This document shows positions 61,112-64,000 of a stretch of 64,000 nt of DNA, in pieces (position 1 is the first letter of the stretch; the number at the start of each line of letters is the position of its first letter). Made by a program: the position numbers and the translations under genes. The DNA is from Corallincola platygyrae (GTDB taxonomy: Bacteria > Pseudomonadota > Gammaproteobacteria > Enterobacterales > Neiellaceae): positions 1-64,000 of the forward strand of contig NZ_BAABLI010000017.1 of the NCBI RefSeq assembly GCF_039544265.1, given 5' to 3'. The notes under the pieces were generated by a model that worked only from the letters and a program-made list of their open reading frames with translations, was not told the DNA's origin and made no database searches.

Positions 61112-63046
61112 ATGTCCCTTCGCACACGGTTGTTACTGCTACTGGTCTTCACCAGTTTGCTGGGCGCTGGCGTCTATTTTGTAGTACAGCTGAAGCAGAC
61201 ACAGGAATACCTGAAGGAACAGCTACAAACTCATGCCACCGACACCGCGCGATATTTTGGTATGTGGTGCCTGCAGCATGTCGAAACCGGCGATCTGGTC
61301 ATGGTCGAGACACAAGTAAATAGCCTGGTCGACTCGAACTACATTGGTGAATTTACTCTCACCGACAAAAATGACAAAGTCGTGATCCACCGAACCGGCA
61401 GTCTTCAGCTGGAAGGAGTTCCGGGCTGGTTTATTGACTGGCTTGTGTTGGAACCGGGAACAGGTCAATCAGAGCTCTACTCATGGAACTATCTAGGCAA
61501 GATTGAGATCAAGAGCAATACAGGGCTGGCATATGAGTATCTCTGGTTATCAGCCCAAAAGAGCCTGCGGAATGCGCTATTTATCGCTATTGGCGCTTCA
61601 GCCCTAGGACTATGGTTCCTGTTAGTGATCCTTAAACCACTCCGTAACATCGAGCGCCAAGCCAACGCCATTGCCGAACGTAACTTCTTCACTATCGAGC
61701 TGCCAGAGCCGAGTGAATTGCGGAGCGTTGTTGTAGCAACCAATAAGATGGTGGAAAAGACTGAAAAAAACTTCAAAGACCTTAGCGACAGGGCGGAAAA
61801 ACTGCAGGCAGAAGCGTTTATAGATGGATTAACCCAACTGCGAAACCGACGGGCATTTATTGACCACTTGAAAACCCTGCTGAAAGACCCCGAACAACCC
61901 AGTGGTGCATTATGGTTTGTTAGATTGACGGGTATTGAAAGCCTGCAACAAAGATCCGGAGCCCCGGTAGCAAAAGAGCAGATCAAACGTGTCTGCCAAC
62001 TTTGCCAGGAAGTAGCCGAGCACTTCCAAGGCTGGGCATTTCGAACTTCAGAGAGTGAAATAGCACTGCTGTTACCCACCCGTTTGGAGCAGGTAAAAAA
62101 TGTAGAAAGTCTGTCAAGCTCCCTCGAAGCCTTTGCTCATCCTGAACAAACGCAGGGGGTCGCCATTATCGGAGTGTGTGATTACCGTCCTGGTATGGAG
62201 ATGAAACAACTGCTCGCCAATGCTGACCATGCCCTGACACTCGCCGGTCAACCTGGTGAAAACCGGATCCATATTCTCACACCTGAAGAAAAACTAGATG
62301 CCGACCAGCTCGACATTGCGGCCAGAAAGCAAAAATTACTGAGGCAGATTCGACCGCCTCACCTGCGTTTGTCCTGCCAACCCATCTTTGACAGTGGTAA
62401 CGACCAAATCCTTACCTACGAGTTGCTTTCTCGATTCTATGATGACAGCGGGGAGCCTCTCAACACACCAGATCTGTTTGCGGAGCTAGGCAGGTTGGGG
62501 CTGATTGAAGAGCTGGATAAGTCCGTCATTTTGCAAGCTCAGGAACTCGCTGGCAGGCTTCCGAGGCTAAAGTTTGCCATCAACCTTTCGGTACAAACGG
62601 TTCTAGACAGTAAATTTATCGATTGGCTGAGACAACAAACCTCAGGAAGCAAACTAACAGGCCAACAGTTAAGTTTTGAACTAAGTGAACACTCACTGCA
62701 GCAGCACATGACCGGCGCGGAACGTTTTATATCACAAGCACGCTCACTTGGTTTCGGAATCACCATTGAGAAGTTTGGTGTAAGTACACTGCCTTTCAGC
62801 TATTTACGGCAAATCCGCCCAGACCACCTGAAAGTAGCAGGAAACTACGTACACGGCATCAGTGACGAACGCGAGAATCAGGATTTTATTCGCACCCTAA
62901 TCCAGCTGGGACATGGGCTAGACATAGATGTTTATGCTGAGCAGGTTGAAACAGAAGAAGAAGCCTGCACCCTGAGGGAGCTGGGTATTGATGGATTGCA
63001 AGGCTACCTGTTTGGGCAGCCTGAATCGGTAGAGAAGCTAAACTAA
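61112..63046 (+). CDS. lapD: LapD-type c-di-GMP receptor (periplasmic output, degenerate GGDEF-EAL)
   Basis: This encodes 644 aa. An N-terminal helix (RLLLLLVFTSLLGAGVYFVV), a periplasmic LapD/MoxY-type domain to about residue 150 (GWFIDWLVLEPGTGQSELYS, NTGLAYEYLWLSAQ), a second helix (about 154-175), HAMP, GGDEF (about 230-400) and EAL (about 405-640). The GGDEF site is SESEI and the EAL triplet is ELL in TYELLSRF; FELSEHSL and IEKFGVST replace the catalytic ITE and DDFG blocks. It should therefore bind c-di-GMP and sequester LapG without enzyme activity, as in Pseudomonas. RBS AGGAG 7 nt upstream. Confidence 0.94.
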   Translation: MSLRTRLLLLLVFTSLLGAGVYFVVQLKQTQEYLKEQLQTHATDTARYFGMWCLQHVETGDLVMVETQVNSLVDSNYIGEFTLTDKNDKVVIHRTGSLQLEGVPGWFIDWLVLEPGTGQSELYSWNYLGKIEIKSNTGLAYEYLWLSAQKSLRNALFIAIGASALGLWFLLVILKPLRNIERQANAIAERNFFTIELPEPSELRSVVVATNKMVEKTEKNFKDLSDRAEKLQAEAFIDGLTQLRNRRAFIDHLKTLLKDPEQPSGALWFVRLTGIESLQQRSGAPVAKEQIKRVCQLCQEVAEHFQGWAFRTSESEIALLLPTRLEQVKNVESLSSSLEAFAHPEQTQGVAIIGVCDYRPGMEMKQLLANADHALTLAGQPGENRIHILTPEEKLDADQLDIAARKQKLLRQIRPPHLRLSCQPIFDSGNDQILTYELLSRFYDDSGEPLNTPDLFAELGRLGLIEELDKSVILQAQELAGRLPRLKFAINLSVQTVLDSKFIDWLRQQTSGSKLTGQQLSFELSEHSLQQHMTGAERFISQARSLGFGITIEKFGVSTLPFSYLRQIRPDHLKVAGNYVHGISDERENQDFIRTLIQLGHGLDIDVYAEQVETEEEACTLRELGIDGLQGYLFGQPESVEKLN

Positions 63047-63558
63047 CCAGCGCTGGTTCCAACCGAGCCATCGTCGGTTTCGCCGCTTCCTGTGCTGCCC
63101 TCACTGCCAGAGTTATCGTCAAGGAAGTCATCGGGCACTTTGCGCAGAATAACTTCAGAGGAGTCACTTGCAAGCCCATTGACATCAATCACGGTGACTG
63201 AGAAGAAGTAGTAACCGGGATTCAGCGATTCCAATGAAAGCCCAGGTGATGAAGAACCTCCAGGCACTTCATCAAGCAGTTCTAACTTAAACCTGTCTTT
63301 GCCAAATAACACCTGATACTTATCAATTTCCCAGCTGGCAAGCTCTGTTTTGTCAGTGCGTGTCGTTGGGATACCCCAAGTCAACATGGGTATTGGATCA
63401 GGCTCAGGAGCCACCTCGGGAGGGTGAACTTCTGGAGCACCGGGTAGAGCCTGTTCAGGTGGGTTGTCAGCTGATGAGCCGCCACTGCCACCACAAGCGG
63501 TTAAAATGATGGCGATAAAAAGGCTCCACACCAGCCTCAATGGAGTTGTGGTTTTCAA
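63043..63558 (-). CDS. Small lipoprotein with an FN3-like module
   Basis: This encodes 171 aa. Lipoprotein signal: LRLVWSLFIAIILTACGGSG. A Pro/Glu-rich linker leads to an FN3-like module (LTWGIPTTRTDKTELASWEI to YYFFSVTVIDVNGLASD), whose two ends match the C-terminal module of the lipoprotein at 24290-25534. The C-terminus is a low-complexity Gly/Ser/Asp tail (SGSEGSTGSGETDDGSVGTS). It is transcribed toward lapD and overlaps its stop by 4 bp. Function unknown; a cell-surface accessory is likely. Confidence 0.8.
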   Translation of the reverse strand: MKTTTPLRLVWSLFIAIILTACGGSGGSSADNPPEQALPGAPEVHPPEVAPEPDPIPMLTWGIPTTRTDKTELASWEIDKYQVLFGKDRFKLELLDEVPGGSSSPGLSLESLNPGYYFFSVTVIDVNGLASDSSEVILRKVPDDFLDDNSGSEGSTGSGETDDGSVGTSAG

Positions 63559-63701
63559 AGCACACTTTCCCTAGTCCAGGACCAAATTTAGTCCAGAATA
63601 ACTATCAAATGTTAACGTTTATAAAGATGTGGACGGCAGGGAATACGCTCACGCAGGCGCACCTCACTCACAAGCGAGGTACACCTTCACACGTTCTCAG
63701 A

Positions 63702-64000
63702 TTAAATGCAACGCGCCTGCATGTCAGAGCTGGACAAATTACCACGCATGCTGTGGCATATTTGATACCACTCTTGGTTATCCAAGCCCCAGTACTGCAG
63801 TACCGCTTTACTCATTTCGTCACTGCTGTTCTGCACCAACATGTAGCCGCGCTCAGATTCGTCTCCCTTCAATAACTGCATCTGATAGGGGGTTGGAGAG
63901 ATTGAGCAACTGATAGACGTGAGTTCACAGTCGTCACATCGTGTGACTTCACTGATAAAGCGCTTTAGGGTTTTTTGGCAGCCGTCTAGAGGGTTCAACT
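63702..64000 (-). CDS. Partial reading frame at the right window edge
   Basis: At least 98 aa, entering from beyond the right edge (the first start seen, TTG 63998, is probably internal). It contains CDDCELTSISCSISPTPYQM, GDESERGYMLVQNSSDEM and LQYWGLDNQEWYQICHSM, which read like genuine protein. No family recognised. It has no neighbour in the window that clarifies its role. Confidence 0.4.
   Translation of the reverse strand, partial: LNPLDGCQKTLKRFISEVTRCDDCELTSISCSISPTPYQMQLLKGDESERGYMLVQNSSDEMSKAVLQYWGLDNQEWYQICHSMRGNLSSSDMQARCI

Noticed and set aside
61489..62079. 196-aa minus-strand reading frame
   Set aside because: Antisense shadow of lapD.
1..64000. CRISPR arrays, tRNA or rRNA genes, prophage
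   Set aside because: No regularly spaced direct repeats, cloverleaf-like tracts with CCA/T-loop, or phage structural proteins were seen.

Overview
The window looks like chromosomal DNA of a marine-type gammaproteobacterium of intermediate GC. The evidence is Vibrio/Alteromonas-style attC sites, a LapG/LapD pair, a receiver-DUF3369-EAL regulator, and a complete exosortase-A (XrtA/PEP-CTERM type) exopolysaccharide locus that fills about 46 kb. No rRNA, tRNA or CRISPR array was seen. Family assignments come from motifs read by eye; no database search was run.

Region 1 (1-3.6 kb) is an integron-like cassette array. It opens with the 3' end of an IS3-family element, inserted so that the first attC has lost its left end. 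Six small plus-strand genes of unknown function follow. Several are separated by recognisable or decayed attC sites, and none has a detectable promoter of its own. No integrase lies in the window.

Region 2 (3.6-14.5 kb) is mostly housekeeping or accessory. It holds a small membrane protein, an exported serine hydrolase that seems to start at ATC, a GNAT acetyltransferase, a GH13_18 sugar phosphorylase, galU, a response regulator with a c-di-GMP phosphodiesterase domain, and a fused 5-oxoprolinase. The phosphorylase should release glucose-1-phosphate, which GalU converts to UDP-glucose. galU carries a good candidate sigma-54 promoter.

Region 3 (14.5-24 kb) is the assembly and export module. 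It encodes the XrtA-associated ATPase, an outer-membrane beta-barrel, a tyrosine autokinase, a Wzz/GumC-type chain-length protein, a Wza-like lipoprotein and a UDP-HexNAc dehydrogenase, all on minus. The initiating polyprenyl-phosphate sugar transferase is divergent. A 14-bp perfect palindrome sits in the shared upstream region. A PAPS-type sulfotransferase follows as a separate unit.

Region 4 (24.3-60.2 kb) is almost entirely minus strand with very tight spacing. In transcription order it reads: sensor kinase PrsK, sigma-54 activator PrsR, TPR lipoprotein PrsT, deacetylase, exosortase A fused to EpsI, glycosyltransferases, a CapK-like adenylate-forming enzyme, an MBOAT/SGNH acylation pair, an FkbH-like protein, an exported protein of unknown function, more glycosyltransferases, a second deacetylase, a Wzy-like polymerase/ligase, a Wzx-like flippase, an asparagine-synthase-type amidotransferase, GNAT proteins, a second sulfotransferase and an acyltransferase-3. 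A separate lipoprotein gene with PA14, thrombospondin-3 and FN3-like modules follows. The product is probably a heavily decorated (acylated, sulfated, deacetylated, amidated) polysaccharide. No protein with a PEP-CTERM sorting tail is encoded here.

Region 5 (60.4-64 kb) holds lapG and lapD (c-di-GMP-gated periplasmic proteolysis of a surface adhesin) on plus. Converging on them is a small lipoprotein whose FN3-like module resembles the one in the 24-25.5 kb lipoprotein. A partial reading frame runs off the right edge.
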